Of a stretch of 64,000 bases of DNA, positions 6,082-18,434 are shown in pieces. The stretch comes from Candidatus Latescibacterota bacterium. GTDB taxonomy: Bacteria > Latescibacterota > UBA2968 > UBA8231. The notes under the pieces are model-generated. The model worked only from the letters and a program-made list of their open reading frames with translations. It made no database searches and had not been told where the DNA came from. Position 1 is the stretch's first letter. Each line of letters begins with the position of its first letter. The stretch is taken from NCBI GenBank assembly GCA_022819745.1, contig JAJEGS010000039.1:1-64000 (forward strand), written 5' to 3'. The translations under genes and the position numbers were made by a program.

Positions 6082-7800
6082 ATGGCGAGAGGAGCCGACA
6101 AAGTTATCGAAGCGCTCGACCGCTTCGGCGTCGAGTACGTCTTCGGCCATCCGGGCGGCGCGGCCATGCCCATCTTCGACGCACTGCTCAACTCCGAGCA
6201 GATCCGCTTCGTCCTCACCCGGCACGAGCAAGGCGCGACCCACATGGCCGACGGCTACGCCCGCGCCACCGGCAAGCCCGGCGTCGTCCTCGTAACCTCC
6301 GGCCCGGGCGCAACCAACACCATCACCGGCCTGCTAACCGCGCTGATGGATTCCGCGCCCATCATCGCCCTCACTGGCCAAACCGTCACCCCCATGCTCG
6401 GCAAAGACGCCTTTCAGGAAGCCGATGTCTTTGGCATCTCCATGCCCGTCGTCAAGCATTCCTATCTGGTCAGGGACCCCAACGACATCCCCCGCGTGAT
6501 GACCGAGGCATTCCACATCGCCACCACCGGCCGACAGGGGCCAGTGCTCGTCGATCTGCCCAAGGACGTCACCCAAGGCGACCCCTTCCCCGAATGCACC
6601 ACCGACTTTCCTGAGAAGGTGTACCTGCCTGGTTACACTTGGCAAACCAAGCCCGCGCCCGAACTGCTCGAAGCCGCCGCCACCCTCCTCCGCCGCAGCA
6701 AGCGTCCCCTGCTCTACTTAGGCGGCGGCTGCATCGCCTCGGGCGGTCACGAAGCGGCCAAAGCCTTTGCCGAAAAGACGCGGATGCCAGTGACCAACAC
6801 CCTGCTCGGCAAGGGGGCGTTCCCCGAGCAGCACGCGCTTTCGGTGGGAATGCTCGGCATGCACGGCACGGCCTACGCCAACAAAGCCGTCGTCGGCTGC
6901 GACCTGATTATGTCGGTGGGCGGGCGCTGGGACGACCGGATCACCGGCAAGCTCGCCGAATTCTGCCCAGATGCGAAAAAGATCCACATCGACATCGACC
7001 CGGCCGAATACGGCAAAGTGGTCATGCCCGACGTTTTTATCGAAGGCGATGCGCGCCAAGTACTCGAAGAGCTAATCAACTACGTCGAGCCTATAGACAC
7101 AGCAGCCTGGCTGGCCCAAATCGACGACTGGAAGGCGAAATACCCGCTCAAGTACGGCAAGCGCGGTGGCCTCAAGATGCAGGCTGTCATCGACCGCCTA
7201 TACGAGCTGACCGCTGGCCGCGCCGTGGTGACCACCGACGTCGGCCAGCACCAGATGTGGGCGGCCCAGTTTTACAAGACAGCGCACCACCGCCAGTGGC
7301 TTTCCTCCGGTGGCGCTGGCACCATGGGCTTTGGTTTTCCCGCGGCTGTAGGTGCTCAGTTTGGTCGCCCCGAAGAGACCGTGGTCGCCATCTGCGGCGA
7401 CGGCGGCTTCCAGATGACCCTGTGCGAACTGGCCACCGCCGTCGTCCATCGGCTGCCGATTAAAATTCTAGTCCTCGACAACAAGTACTTAGGAATGGTC
7501 CGCCAGTGGCAGAATCTGTTCTTCGACAATCGCCTCTCTGGCGTCGATCTAGAAGGCAACCCCGACTTCGTCAAGCTGGCCGAATCCTACGGGGCCAAGG
7601 GCTTCCGCATCCGGCGCACCGCCGACATTGACAAAGTCCTCAAGCAGGCCCTCGACCACGACGAAGGCCCCTGCGTCATCCACGCCGAGTGCGAAAAAGA
7701 AGACAACGTCTTCCCGATGATTCCCGCCGGAGCTGCACTCACCGATATGCTGATCGAGGCTCCCAAGCAGAAACTGGCCCAACCCAAAGGAAGTACCTAA
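6082..7800 (+). CDS. ilvB: Acetolactate synthase large subunit
   Basis: Catalyses condensation of two pyruvates (or pyruvate plus 2-ketobutyrate) in valine, leucine and isoleucine synthesis, using ThDP, Mg and FAD. The N-terminal ThDP-binding domain carries the activating glutamate E49 in [18 protein letters not shown]. The central FAD/transhydrogenase-fold domain spans about residues 190-350. The C-terminal pyrophosphate motif GDGGFQM...[13 protein letters not shown] begins near residue 439. The length (572 aa) is typical. A GGGAG ribosome site precedes the ATG. It is translationally coupled to ilvN (TAATG) and driven by the promoter at 5995. Confidence 0.97.
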   Translation: MARGADKVIEALDRFGVEYVFGHPGGAAMPIFDALLNSEQIRFVLTRHEQGATHMADGYARATGKPGVVLVTSGPGATNTITGLLTALMDSAPIIALTGQTVTPMLGKDAFQEADVFGISMPVVKHSYLVRDPNDIPRVMTEAFHIATTGRQGPVLVDLPKDVTQGDPFPECTTDFPEKVYLPGYTWQTKPAPELLEAAATLLRRSKRPLLYLGGGCIASGGHEAAKAFAEKTRMPVTNTLLGKGAFPEQHALSVGMLGMHGTAYANKAVVGCDLIMSVGGRWDDRITGKLAEFCPDAKKIHIDIDPAEYGKVVMPDVFIEGDARQVLEELINYVEPIDTAAWLAQIDDWKAKYPLKYGKRGGLKMQAVIDRLYELTAGRAVVTTDVGQHQMWAAQFYKTAHHRQWLSSGGAGTMGFGFPAAVGAQFGRPEETVVAICGDGGFQMTLCELATAVVHRLPIKILVLDNKYLGMVRQWQNLFFDNRLSGVDLEGNPDFVKLAESYGAKGFRIRRTADIDKVLKQALDHDEGPCVIHAECEKEDNVFPMIPAGAALTDMLIEAPKQKLAQPKGST

Positions 7801-8378
7801 TGTCCACAAGTGCTATTGACTTTGCCGCCGCTGACCTCAACGCCCGCCAAGAGGCGGTGGACGCGCCACAACTCAGGCTGACCGAACCCCAGCAGAAGAC
7901 TACCATCGGCCTATTGGTCAACGACCGCCCCGGCGTCCTAGTGAGAATCGCCCAGTGTTTTGCCCGTCGGGCCTACAACATCGAAAACCTAGTCGTCTCG
8001 CCGGCCCACATCCCCCAGTGCTCGCGCATGACCATCACCAGCATTGGCCCCGCTGCCGAGCTGAACCAAATCATCTTGCAACTCAACAAGCTGGTCGATG
8101 TCATCCACGCCAAGGACCACTCGACCGACGATGCCATCACCCGAGAGTTAGCGCTCTTCAAGGTCGGCTGCTCGGTCGAAGAGCGCACCGAGGTCTTGCA
8201 GATTACCGAGGTTTTTCGCGGCAAGACAGTCGATATCTCAGGAGCCACCCTCACCATCGAGGCCACCGGCACCACCGAGAAGATGGACGCGCTCGAATCG
8301 CTGTTGAGCAAATTCGACCTCAAGGAAATGGTCCGCACTGGTAAAGTGGTCATGGCCCGCGGCAACAAGCCGACATAA
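7800..8378 (+). CDS. ilvN: Acetolactate synthase regulatory small subunit
   Basis: The start is taken at 7800, where ATG overlaps the ilvB stop by one base (TAATG) and AAAGGAAG lies just upstream. The 192-aa product has an N-terminal extension of about 30 residues. An ACT domain follows (TIGLLVNDRPGVLVRIAQCF, RRAYNIENLVVSPA) that in this family binds valine for feedback inhibition and activates the large subunit. The C-terminal ALS_ss_C domain is also present (CSVEERTEVLQITEVFRGKTVDIS...MVRTGKVVMARG). Last gene of the unit, ending 2 nt before a terminator hairpin. Confidence 0.95.
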   Translation: MSTSAIDFAAADLNARQEAVDAPQLRLTEPQQKTTIGLLVNDRPGVLVRIAQCFARRAYNIENLVVSPAHIPQCSRMTITSIGPAAELNQIILQLNKLVDVIHAKDHSTDDAITRELALFKVGCSVEERTEVLQITEVFRGKTVDISGATLTIEATGTTEKMDALESLLSKFDLKEMVRTGKVVMARGNKPT

Positions 8379-8379
8379 A

Positions 8380-8410
8380 AAAGGGGGACGGACATCGCCC
8401 GTCCCCCTTT
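8380..8410. terminator. Bidirectional intrinsic terminator
   Basis: AAAGGGGGACGG and its complement form a 12-bp GC-rich stem with a 7-nt loop. The A runs before and T runs after serve as U tracts in both directions. It separates ilvN (plus) from the convergent TonB receptor gene (minus). Confidence 0.9.
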
Positions 8411-8428
8411 GGCCTGCTGTATCCTCCC

Positions 8429-11302
8429 TTAAAACGCCACGCCCAATTGCCCAAAGACCAAGCGACCGATCTCCGGTGCCCCAATAAAGGTCCGGTGCTT
8501 GTTGTCGAGCGCGTTGGAAACATCCACCCCGAGCCGCAGGTTGCTTCCGAACGGCAGCAGACAACTGGCGTTCAAATCAAGCAGCGAGTACGCGTCCACA
8601 TCCCCGACGAACACGCCCGACTCCTGGCGGAACGCTCCCACGTAGCGCCACTGCGCCCCTAGGGTTAATTGCTCTTGGTCGAAGGTATAGGACGTGCCTA
8701 GCTTGAATTTGTTACCCGGCGCGTTGAGCGCTATGTCGGCGATGCCATCGACGTTCTCAAATAAAGTCTTATCGACATAAGAATAGCTGCCCGTTAGCGA
8801 CCATTGGTCGCTCGGGAAATAAGCCAAGTTCACATCCAAGCCGTTAAGAGAGATTTCGCCGAAGTTGCGATAGGTCAACATCACGGCCGTCGGCTCAAAG
8901 GCCTGCTCCGGCGTAACCGTGCCAAACGGTATGCCCGCGGCCCCACCGGCAAACAAAGTGACAATTTCATCAACCGGCGAGCCATTGCCGTTGCCAGATA
9001 AAGTGCCCGGTACCTGCATATTGTCGAGCGGGGCGACCGCCGCAGCCAACTCAGCATTTCCGGCCAGCGTCTCGCCAACGCTAGCACCTAGCGCCGCTCC
9101 GAGGCTAGCCGGGTCGAGGAAGACATTAGGCGTCTGTACTTGAATCGGAGAGACAAAATCTTGGATTCGGGTGTGATATAGGTCAGCCGCCACCACCAGC
9201 TTCTCGCCGACTATCCCCTTGTAGCCCAATTCAAAGGTCTCAGTAGTAGTAGAGCGGGTCAGCGGCACGTCGATAACATCGGCGACCGGATCAAAGGGAG
9301 CTGGATCGCCAGCCGCCACCTTCTCGAGGTTGAGCATGAGTAGGGCGTTGTCCAATCCCGTCAGTTGTTCAGGCAACAACGCATCTAACCCGCCCAAAAG
9401 CTGCTGAGCGGCAACCTCGGCCTCTGCTTTTTCTAGCTCTTGCAATATCCCTATCTGGGTTGCCGCTAGCCCCATAAAAAGCGGTGTATTGAGTGCGCTC
9501 AACACCCCACCACGCCCTAAGCCCCACATCACATTGGTAAAGACCGGATCCCCCAAATCGATGTAGTCGGCTGGATCCATCCCCGCCGCCGGCGCAAAAG
9601 ACGAGCGGAACTGCGGCCGGCCATTGCCCGAGCGAGCAAAAGTCCAGCCGCCGCCCATATCCTCGCGGTAAGTCCCTTGCGCACGGATGTCTATCGCCGG
9701 CGCAAAGCCCAGCACCGGCGCAAACGCCGCGCCAATACCGAAGGGATCTTGGGACGAGCGGATGTCCAAATAGAGGTTGCTACTCGACGGCGTGGAAAAG
9801 GCGTGGTTGTACGTCAGCCGCAGGATCTGAGTCTCCTGCGGCTTAAAAACTAGCCCAGCGCGCGGCGAGATTTCGCCTTCGGGAATGCGGTTGTGGTCGT
9901 CGTAGCGCAGGGCCACCACCAAGTCGAGCATCTCGCTCAGAGCCGTCTCGCTCTGCACGTAAGCCCCGAATTCATTGGTCTGATCGTAGTCTTCGTTGCC
10001 GCCGGTGATGGTCCCTTCGGTATCGGGCCGCGTCAGCAGCACATCGGCACCGTAGGTGAAGCGCTGCCGCACTCCCAGCACCGCGGAGTGCTGAATTTGG
10101 AAGGCAGTCAGCTTAGATTTATCGACAATCGGATTTCCATCGCGCAGAGTAAAAGTCTCGCCGGCGTCGCTCCCGTTCTGGAAGACTTGGGCGAACCAAT
10201 TCTTGTACAGCAGGCGAAGCTGGACGTAGTTGTACGCCCAGTCCTGAGCTTGGCCAGCCCCTAAGCCGGTCAACTCGATCTGATCGCCTTTGTTGTATCC
10301 GGCTGACAAAATGGCCGTCAAGTCGTCCGAAGCCTTGTAATCCAAGCGCGCTTCGGCACTCTGGCGCTCAATGTCAAAACTGCGCGGTTGGATGTCTGGA
10401 TTGGCGGCCCTAGCCTGTACCTCTACCGGGTCTTCGTATTCCCAGTCCATTCCCGTATAGTACTGGGCCGAGACCTTGTAGCCGAGGCGGTCGCTAGCAG
10501 CCCCGGCGTGGCGCATACCGACCTTGCGCACACTCCGCTCGCCTAGTCCAACGTTGACATTGGTCCCCGCCGAAGTAAATGGCGAGCGGGTGATGATGTG
10601 CATCACGCCGTTGGCGCTATTCGGCCCGTAGAGTGCCGACCCCGGCCCCAACACCACCTCGATGCGCTCAATGTCGTCGTTGGTCACCGGAATGAAGTTG
10701 TAGGCATTCAACCGCAGCGAGGGGACGCGGGCAATGCGATTATCGGTCAGCGTCAGCAAGGCCCCCGAAAAGACATTGTTGAAGCCCCGCACGACCACAT
10801 TGCTCTGCGCCAAGCCGGTCTGAGAAAAGTCAACGGCCGGCAGGTCGCGAATGTGTTCGGCAACGCTGAGCGCCGGCCGATTGCGGATCTCCTCGGCCTC
10901 AACTATCGCCACTGAGGCCGGGGCTTCGAGGACTTTTTCCTGCCGCCGCGAAGCCGAAACTACGTTCTGGTCGAGGAAGATGATCCCGGTCTCCAGCGTC
11001 AGCGTCAGTTCCTGTTCACCGGCAACGATGCCCACGCCTTCTCGCATTAGAGCCCGATAGCCAATATGCGTAACGCTGAGCTGATACTCGCCGGCCGGCA
11101 GCCTCTCCAAGCGAAAACGACCGTCTTCGTCGGTGGCCGTGCCGATCTTGCCGCCCGGCAGCAGGTCGCTGACGAGGACGACGTTGGCACCGGGGATGGC
11201 TTCGCCCTCCGACCCCATAACGACGCCGGAAAGCGTTCCTTTTTCCGCGAAAGCGACGCCCGCCCACAGCACCAGAGCATATAAAAACAATTTGTACTTC
11301 AT
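8429..11302 (-). CDS. TonB-dependent outer-membrane receptor (957 aa)
   Basis: The ATG at 11302 has AAAGGAGG upstream and gives a clean signal peptide (MKYKLFLYALVLWAGVAFA). Residues ~22-110 form a CarboxypepD_reg-like sandwich (GTLSGVVMGSEGEAIPGANV...IGYRA), as in FCB-group receptors. The plug follows (VVSASRRQEKVLEAPASV...GPGSALYGPNSANGVMHII, ~120-240). The rest is beta-barrel, ending in Phe (GQLGVAF), a Bam recognition feature. Two unusual Ala/Leu-rich helical insertions interrupt the barrel (near residues 590-690 and 735-800). The substrate is unknown; no SusD partner is adjacent. Confidence 0.9.
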   Translation of the reverse strand: MKYKLFLYALVLWAGVAFAEKGTLSGVVMGSEGEAIPGANVVLVSDLLPGGKIGTATDEDGRFRLERLPAGEYQLSVTHIGYRALMREGVGIVAGEQELTLTLETGIIFLDQNVVSASRRQEKVLEAPASVAIVEAEEIRNRPALSVAEHIRDLPAVDFSQTGLAQSNVVVRGFNNVFSGALLTLTDNRIARVPSLRLNAYNFIPVTNDDIERIEVVLGPGSALYGPNSANGVMHIITRSPFTSAGTNVNVGLGERSVRKVGMRHAGAASDRLGYKVSAQYYTGMDWEYEDPVEVQARAANPDIQPRSFDIERQSAEARLDYKASDDLTAILSAGYNKGDQIELTGLGAGQAQDWAYNYVQLRLLYKNWFAQVFQNGSDAGETFTLRDGNPIVDKSKLTAFQIQHSAVLGVRQRFTYGADVLLTRPDTEGTITGGNEDYDQTNEFGAYVQSETALSEMLDLVVALRYDDHNRIPEGEISPRAGLVFKPQETQILRLTYNHAFSTPSSSNLYLDIRSSQDPFGIGAAFAPVLGFAPAIDIRAQGTYREDMGGGWTFARSGNGRPQFRSSFAPAAGMDPADYIDLGDPVFTNVMWGLGRGGVLSALNTPLFMGLAATQIGILQELEKAEAEVAAQQLLGGLDALLPEQLTGLDNALLMLNLEKVAAGDPAPFDPVADVIDVPLTRSTTTETFELGYKGIVGEKLVVAADLYHTRIQDFVSPIQVQTPNVFLDPASLGAALGASVGETLAGNAELAAAVAPLDNMQVPGTLSGNGNGSPVDEIVTLFAGGAAGIPFGTVTPEQAFEPTAVMLTYRNFGEISLNGLDVNLAYFPSDQWSLTGSYSYVDKTLFENVDGIADIALNAPGNKFKLGTSYTFDQEQLTLGAQWRYVGAFRQESGVFVGDVDAYSLLDLNASCLLPFGSNLRLGVDVSNALDNKHRTFIGAPEIGRLVFGQLGVAF

Positions 11303-11453
11303 GGCTACCTCCTTTGTTTTAGTCCCCAAATCTATCCCCAAGCACCCGATCCCGCTACCCCGCGCGTCGTCCCTACTGTCGGTGTCTAACATCTAACAGG
11401 TATCTAAAAGGCTTGGGGACGGGGGCCTGCATGGCCGTCCTATGCAACGCCAC

Positions 11454-11481
11454 GTAGGGGCGACCGGCCGGTCGCCCCTAC
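11454..11481. repeat. Perfect 28-bp palindrome
   Basis: GTAGGGGCGACCGG is followed directly by its reverse complement, giving a perfect 14-bp inverted repeat with no spacer. It lies between the divergently oriented TonB receptor and oxidoreductase genes. Its GC-rich GGGGCGACC core resembles dispersed intergenic palindromes seen in many uncultured bacteria. Confidence 0.9.
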
Positions 11482-11487
11482 ACTCTA

Positions 11488-11517
11488 TTGATTTTCCGCG
11501 TCTCCATTGCGTATTTT
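11488..11517 (+). promoter_or_regulatory. Possible promoter of Gfo/Idh gene
   Basis: TTGATT (11488-11493), an 18-nt spacer and TATTTT (11512-11517). It lies immediately after the 28-bp palindrome and 40 nt before the start codon. Confidence 0.4.
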
Positions 11518-11556
11518 CCCAGCCTTAATTCACCTACGCTAGCGGAGACTTATTTC

Positions 11557-12576
11557 ATGCCAGACAAACTCAAGCTCGCCTTTATCGGCTGCGGTGCCAT
11601 CGCTCGCTTTCACCTCGACGGCATCAAGAGCCATGCTCCCCGCATCGACGTCACCGCGCTAGTCGATCTCGACGAATCCAAAGCCCAAACTTACGCCGCT
11701 GAAACCGGTGGGCAGGCCTTTACCTCGCTCGACGAAGCGCTCGCCAAGGGCGACTTCGACGCCGTCGATATCATGCTGCCCCACGACCTGCACGAACCCA
11801 TGGCCCTCCAGTGCCTCGCTGCCGACAAACACGTGCTCTTAGAAAAGCCCATAGCCCCCACCCTAGACGCCTGCGATCGCATTCTCGCCGCGGCCAACGC
11901 GGCCCCAAGCGTCTTCATGGTCGCGGAAAACAGCCAGTACTGGCCCGAAATTGTCGAAGCCCAAAAGTACCTTGCGGCCGGAGCCATCGGCGAGATCATC
12001 ACCGCCCGCGCGGCCTTTGTCTATCCTTTTGACGACTATTGGTTCAAAGAAGAACGGCCCTGGCGCTACGAAAAGGGGCGCACCGGCGGCGGCATTGCCA
12101 TTGACGGCGGCTCGCACTGGATTCGGCCCTTGCGCATGTGGATGGGCGAAATCAAAGAGGTGGTCGGCGTGCTAGGGCATCCGCTCGCGCAAATGGAAGG
12201 AGAGTCCCTCGCCCGCGCACTCTTCCGCTTTGAGTCGGGCAAGACCGCCATCTTTGACGCCATGATGATCGACACGGTCTTTGCCCCGGACCCCTGGTGG
12301 CGCATTACCGGCACCAAGGGCGAGCTGACCATCAACGCCGCTCTCGACGGTGCTGAACTCTATCTGTGGGACGCAGACCATCCCGAAGGCAAGCGGCTTT
12401 TTGCCAGTCCAGGGTACACCGAGTCCTTTGGGCCAGAGCTAGCCGATTTTGCCGCCGCCGTCCTCGACGGCAAGGCCCCGGACGCGCCACCGGAACACGC
12501 CCTCGGCGAGCTGCGCACGGCCTTGGCCCTCTATCGCTCGGCCACCAGCCAGCGGTGGGAACAAGTGTGGGCGTAA
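11557..12576 (+). CDS. Gfo/Idh/MocA-family oxidoreductase (339 aa)
   Basis: An NAD(P)-dependent dehydrogenase of sugars, inositols or related polyols. The Rossmann motif GCGAIA lies near residues 9-14 (KLAFIGCGAIARFHLDGI), a VDLDESKA turn follows, and the family EKPIA motif near residue 96 supplies the conserved Lys. The C-terminal half (WRYEKGRTGGGIAIDGGSHW) has the conserved GG.DGGSHW region with the catalytic His. ATG 11557 is chosen because GGAGA lies upstream and the coding signal starts there; the upstream in-frame extension to 11488 overlaps the promoter. Monocistronic; substrate not predictable. Confidence 0.9.
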   Translation: MPDKLKLAFIGCGAIARFHLDGIKSHAPRIDVTALVDLDESKAQTYAAETGGQAFTSLDEALAKGDFDAVDIMLPHDLHEPMALQCLAADKHVLLEKPIAPTLDACDRILAAANAAPSVFMVAENSQYWPEIVEAQKYLAAGAIGEIITARAAFVYPFDDYWFKEERPWRYEKGRTGGGIAIDGGSHWIRPLRMWMGEIKEVVGVLGHPLAQMEGESLARALFRFESGKTAIFDAMMIDTVFAPDPWWRITGTKGELTINAALDGAELYLWDADHPEGKRLFASPGYTESFGPELADFAAAVLDGKAPDAPPEHALGELRTALALYRSATSQRWEQVWA

Positions 12577-12579
12577 TGC

Positions 12580-12608
12580 TTGCACGAACCTCTCCTTTGG
12601 GATATATT
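12580..12608 (+). promoter_or_regulatory. Promoter of the ppdK-parAB operon
   Basis: TTGCAC (12580-12585), a 17-nt spacer and TATATT (12603-12608), starting right after the oxidoreductase stop. It predicts a leader of about 140 nt before ppdK, in which I see no clear riboswitch. Confidence 0.6.
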
Positions 12609-12757
12609 CAGCCCTTTCAGCCCTGTGAGGCCATTCCTCGAAGCACCGAGCATGTTCCACCTCAATTCGCACCCTTTTCAAGCTCAGCGGCAAAGGCTGT
12701 CAAGGCCGAGATGCCCTCTCAATTCAAAACGCATTACCTCTATAGAATAGGAAAGCA

Positions 12758-15388
<2,631 letters not shown>

Positions 15389-15397
15389 GATTCTGTC

Positions 15398-16165
15398 ATG
15401 GGCCGGGTCATCGCCATATCCAATCAAAAAGGAGGGGTCGGCAAGACCACCACGGCCGTCAACTTGGCGGCTAGTTTGGCCGTGGCCGAACAAAAGACCC
15501 TGCTCATCGACATGGATCCACAGGCCAATGCCACCTCCGGCTGCGGCTTTCAAAACAGCGAGGAGATCGAACCGGCCAATATCTACCACGCGCTAATCGG
15601 ACAAAAAGAAACCGCTACCGTTACCTACGAGACCAATATACCCTACCTGTCCTTGATTCCCTCGCACATCAACCTGACGGGTGCCGAGGTCGAGATGGTC
15701 AACATGATCGCTCGCGAGCAGAAGTTGGATGGGCTGCTCAACCAAGTCCGCGACCAATACGCCTATATCATTCTCGATTGTCCGCCCTCTTTGGGGCTGT
15801 TGACTATCAACGCCCTGACCGCGGCCGACTCGGTGATGATACCCATTCAGTGCGAGTACTACGCGCTAGAGGGCCTTGGCCGACTGCTCAACACCGTGCG
15901 CCAGATCCAACGCCATCTCAATCCCAAGCTCCAGATCGCTGGCGTCCTACTCACCATGTTCGACGGACGCTTGAACCTATCGCGCCAAGTATCTTCAGAG
16001 GTCAAGTCCTATTTCGGCAACAAGGTTTACAAGACCTCCATCAGCCGCAACGTGCGTCTGGCCGAGGCCCCTAGCCACGGCCAACCCATCGTGCTCTACG
16101 ACATCTTGTCGCAGGGATCTCAGGATTACATGAGCCTCGCAGGAGAAGTGATCGACCATGGGTAA
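15398..16165 (+). CDS. parA: Chromosome partitioning ATPase ParA/Soj
   Basis: A P-loop ATPase that binds DNA non-specifically as an ATP dimer and moves or segregates ParB-bound origins. The deviant Walker A motif KGGVGKTTT spans residues 11-19 (signature Lys K11 and K16), the switch I region is [12 protein letters not shown], and [11 protein letters not shown] is Walker B. The length (255 aa) without an N-terminal HTH identifies the chromosomal Soj type rather than plasmid ParA. It overlaps parB by 8 nt. No parS-like TGTTTCACGTGAAACA sequence was noticed nearby. Confidence 0.95.
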   Translation: MGRVIAISNQKGGVGKTTTAVNLAASLAVAEQKTLLIDMDPQANATSGCGFQNSEEIEPANIYHALIGQKETATVTYETNIPYLSLIPSHINLTGAEVEMVNMIAREQKLDGLLNQVRDQYAYIILDCPPSLGLLTINALTAADSVMIPIQCEYYALEGLGRLLNTVRQIQRHLNPKLQIAGVLLTMFDGRLNLSRQVSSEVKSYFGNKVYKTSISRNVRLAEAPSHGQPIVLYDILSQGSQDYMSLAGEVIDHG

Positions 16166-17033
16166 GAAGCCGGTTCTCGGCAAGGGCATCAGCGCCCTCA
16201 TCCCCGAGTACGCCGAACCTAGCGGCCAAGCCGACGCCTCGCGCCAGATCTTCTATATCAACGTCGATGAGATCGAGCCCAATCCCTATCAAGCTCGCAC
16301 TGAGTTCGACGAAGAGAGCATCGACGAGCTGATGCACTCAATCCAAGAGAAAGGCGTCATCCAGCCCATCACCGTCAACCGCATCGGCCAGAGCTACCAG
16401 ATTATCGCTGGCGAGCGCCGCTGGCGAGCTACCAAGAAGGCGGGGATCCAAGAAATACCAGCGATCGTCCACGAAATCGAGTCCCAACAAGACTTGATGG
16501 AGCTGTCGCTGATCGAGAACATCCAGCGCGAAAACCTGACCCCCATCGAAGAAGCCGAAGGCTACCGCTCGCTGACCGACAAGTGCTTCCTCACGCAAGA
16601 GGAAGTCGCCCGTAAGGTGGGGAAAAATCGCTCGACCGTAACCAATCTCCTCAGGCTGTTGCAATTGCCGCACGAAGTCCAAGACTTCTTGCGCCACGGT
16701 CAACTACAGATGGGGCACGCCCGCGCCCTGCTCGGTCTCGAAGAAGACGAAGACCGGCTCGCGCTGGCCCACCGAGCGGTCGAAGAAAAAATGGCCGTCC
16801 GCGAAGTTGAAAAAGTGGTCGCCAATCAGCGCACGGGCCGCAAAAAAAAGAAGTCTCCCAAAGAAGTCCCCAATGACCCCCACATCCGCGACTATGAGGA
16901 CCGATTGCAGCACCGCTACGGCACCGCGGTCAACATCCGTCGCACCGCGGCGAACAAGGGGGCAATACAGATCGAATTCTACAACGATGGGGATCTAGAG
17001 CGGCTACTCGACCTGATGATCGAAGGCGAATGA
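16158..17033 (+). CDS. parB: Chromosome partitioning protein ParB/Spo0J
   Basis: A CTP-dependent clamp that loads at parS centromere sites. The N-terminal ParB/Srx domain contains [21 protein letters not shown] and the CTP-binding GERRWRA motif (about residues 86-92). The HTH domain follows ([24 protein letters not shown], about 145-170). The C-terminal dimerisation region is preceded by a Lys-rich linker ([14 protein letters not shown]). The normal length is 291 aa. The start overlaps parA, and the stop overlaps the next gene (ATGA), indicating tight translational coupling. Confidence 0.95.
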   Translation: MGKKPVLGKGISALIPEYAEPSGQADASRQIFYINVDEIEPNPYQARTEFDEESIDELMHSIQEKGVIQPITVNRIGQSYQIIAGERRWRATKKAGIQEIPAIVHEIESQQDLMELSLIENIQRENLTPIEEAEGYRSLTDKCFLTQEEVARKVGKNRSTVTNLLRLLQLPHEVQDFLRHGQLQMGHARALLGLEEDEDRLALAHRAVEEKMAVREVEKVVANQRTGRKKKKSPKEVPNDPHIRDYEDRLQHRYGTAVNIRRTAANKGAIQIEFYNDGDLERLLDLMIEGE

Positions 17034-18418
17034 ACCTCGGTTGGTGCCTCCTAGTCCCGTTTCTCGCCCTCGGTGCCTGTAGCTTGCTCCACGACAACCT
17101 CCCCAACGATCCCCCGACCGTACACTTGGCGCGGATGACCTGCCAGTCGCCGGGCGCAGCTTCCCTAGACACTCTGATCAACAGCGCGGATGCAATCTGC
17201 CAAGTCCCGCGCGGCGGCGAGGTTCGCTTTGAGGTCCGCGCAGCCGACGAGGACGACGATCCTGTGTTCTACGAGTGGCGGGCTCCAGCCGGAGGCAGCT
17301 TCCGCGATGCGCAGGCCCAAGAGACCAACTCTTGGTTCGCCCCCCAAACCATCGCGGGCTCCAGCGAACAATTTGTTGTCCAGGTCCTGATAACCGACCG
17401 CAACTGCAATTTCCTTGCCGTACCCGATTTAGCCGACCGCCAGCGCTGCGCCGAAGACGCTCAGGTGCTGATCGAAAACTTCCTCGTGGAGGTCGTGCAG
17501 CGCGAACCCCTGCTAAAAGTAACCTCCGACGCGACCAGCGCGTTTAGCGCACCGCAGATAATTATCGACGCATTTGGCAACGATCCTGACGGCGACCAAC
17601 TCGAATACCACTGGGAGCCGATGGCCGGGGACAGCCTTAGCATCTGGTCAGAGGAGGCCATTCGAGACGAGGAAACTGGACGACAAATCGGCTCGCGCAC
17701 TACCGTCGTCGCCTTTTTTCCCGGCAGCCACAAACTGCGCGTTGCCGCCAGTGACGGTGCCGCAAACACCGAGCGCGAAATCGCCCTCCACGTCTCCATT
17801 GAGCCGCCTCTGCCGACTGGCGGCACGGTGCCTCTAGTCCTGCCAACGGGTCAAGAATACGAGATAGACGCGTACGAGTATCCCAATGCCAGAGGCGAGC
17901 GGCCGCAGTCCGCTTCGTTTTTCCAAGCAGCACGCCTGTGCGCGGCCGCAGGCAAGCGCCTGTGCAGCCCGGACGAGTGGCGTGCCGCTTGCCAAGCTGG
18001 CCAAACGCGGCGCTTTTCTTCGACCGATGATTTAGCTGCCTACGACAGCCGCGACCACTTTGGCGTGCGCTTCTGCAACGTGCCAGGTTCGGCCTTTTCC
18101 CAATTCAGCAGCGACCCAACCGCCCAACTCGCGCCTTCTGGCTCGTTTCCCAACTGCGGCAGCGCGACCGGCGTCTTTGACTTGACCGGCAACATAGATG
18201 AGTGGCTCGCCGGTATCGACGACGCTGGCGACCTAGCGGTGTACATCGCAGCAAGCAGCGTATCTGAGAGCAGTGACTGCGACGGCGCAAGCCTCGTGAG
18301 CACCCTACCCATCGAAGGCCAAGACCCCTATGATATAGAAGCCTTAGCGGAAGTCGTCGCCGACTCGCCCCTACAAACCTACGAGCAGCCCCTCCTTGGC
18401 TTCCGCTGCTGCCGTTGA
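17030..18418 (+). CDS. Lipoprotein with PKD-like modules and a SUMF1/FGE-like C-terminal domain
   Basis: The signal peptide ends in lipobox LGAC ([17 protein letters not shown]), so it is a predicted lipoprotein. Residues ~20-260 contain two PKD/cadherin-like modules (PPTVHLARM..., VRAADEDDDPVFYEWRAP; IIDAFGNDPDGDQLEYHW). From ~265 a formylglycine-generating-enzyme-like domain follows: YEIDAYEYPNARG, AAGKRLCSPDEWRAACQAG, GVFDLTGNIDEWLAG and a GFRCCR terminus. Such domains are often non-catalytic ligand binders. Its ATG overlaps the parB stop by 4 nt, an odd position for a surface lipoprotein. Role unknown. Confidence 0.8.
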   Translation: MNLGWCLLVPFLALGACSLLHDNLPNDPPTVHLARMTCQSPGAASLDTLINSADAICQVPRGGEVRFEVRAADEDDDPVFYEWRAPAGGSFRDAQAQETNSWFAPQTIAGSSEQFVVQVLITDRNCNFLAVPDLADRQRCAEDAQVLIENFLVEVVQREPLLKVTSDATSAFSAPQIIIDAFGNDPDGDQLEYHWEPMAGDSLSIWSEEAIRDEETGRQIGSRTTVVAFFPGSHKLRVAASDGAANTEREIALHVSIEPPLPTGGTVPLVLPTGQEYEIDAYEYPNARGERPQSASFFQAARLCAAAGKRLCSPDEWRAACQAGQTRRFSSTDDLAAYDSRDHFGVRFCNVPGSAFSQFSSDPTAQLAPSGSFPNCGSATGVFDLTGNIDEWLAGIDDAGDLAVYIAASSVSESSDCDGASLVSTLPIEGQDPYDIEALAEVVADSPLQTYEQPLLGFRCCR

Positions 18419-18434
18419 TCCCGCTTTCTTAGCC

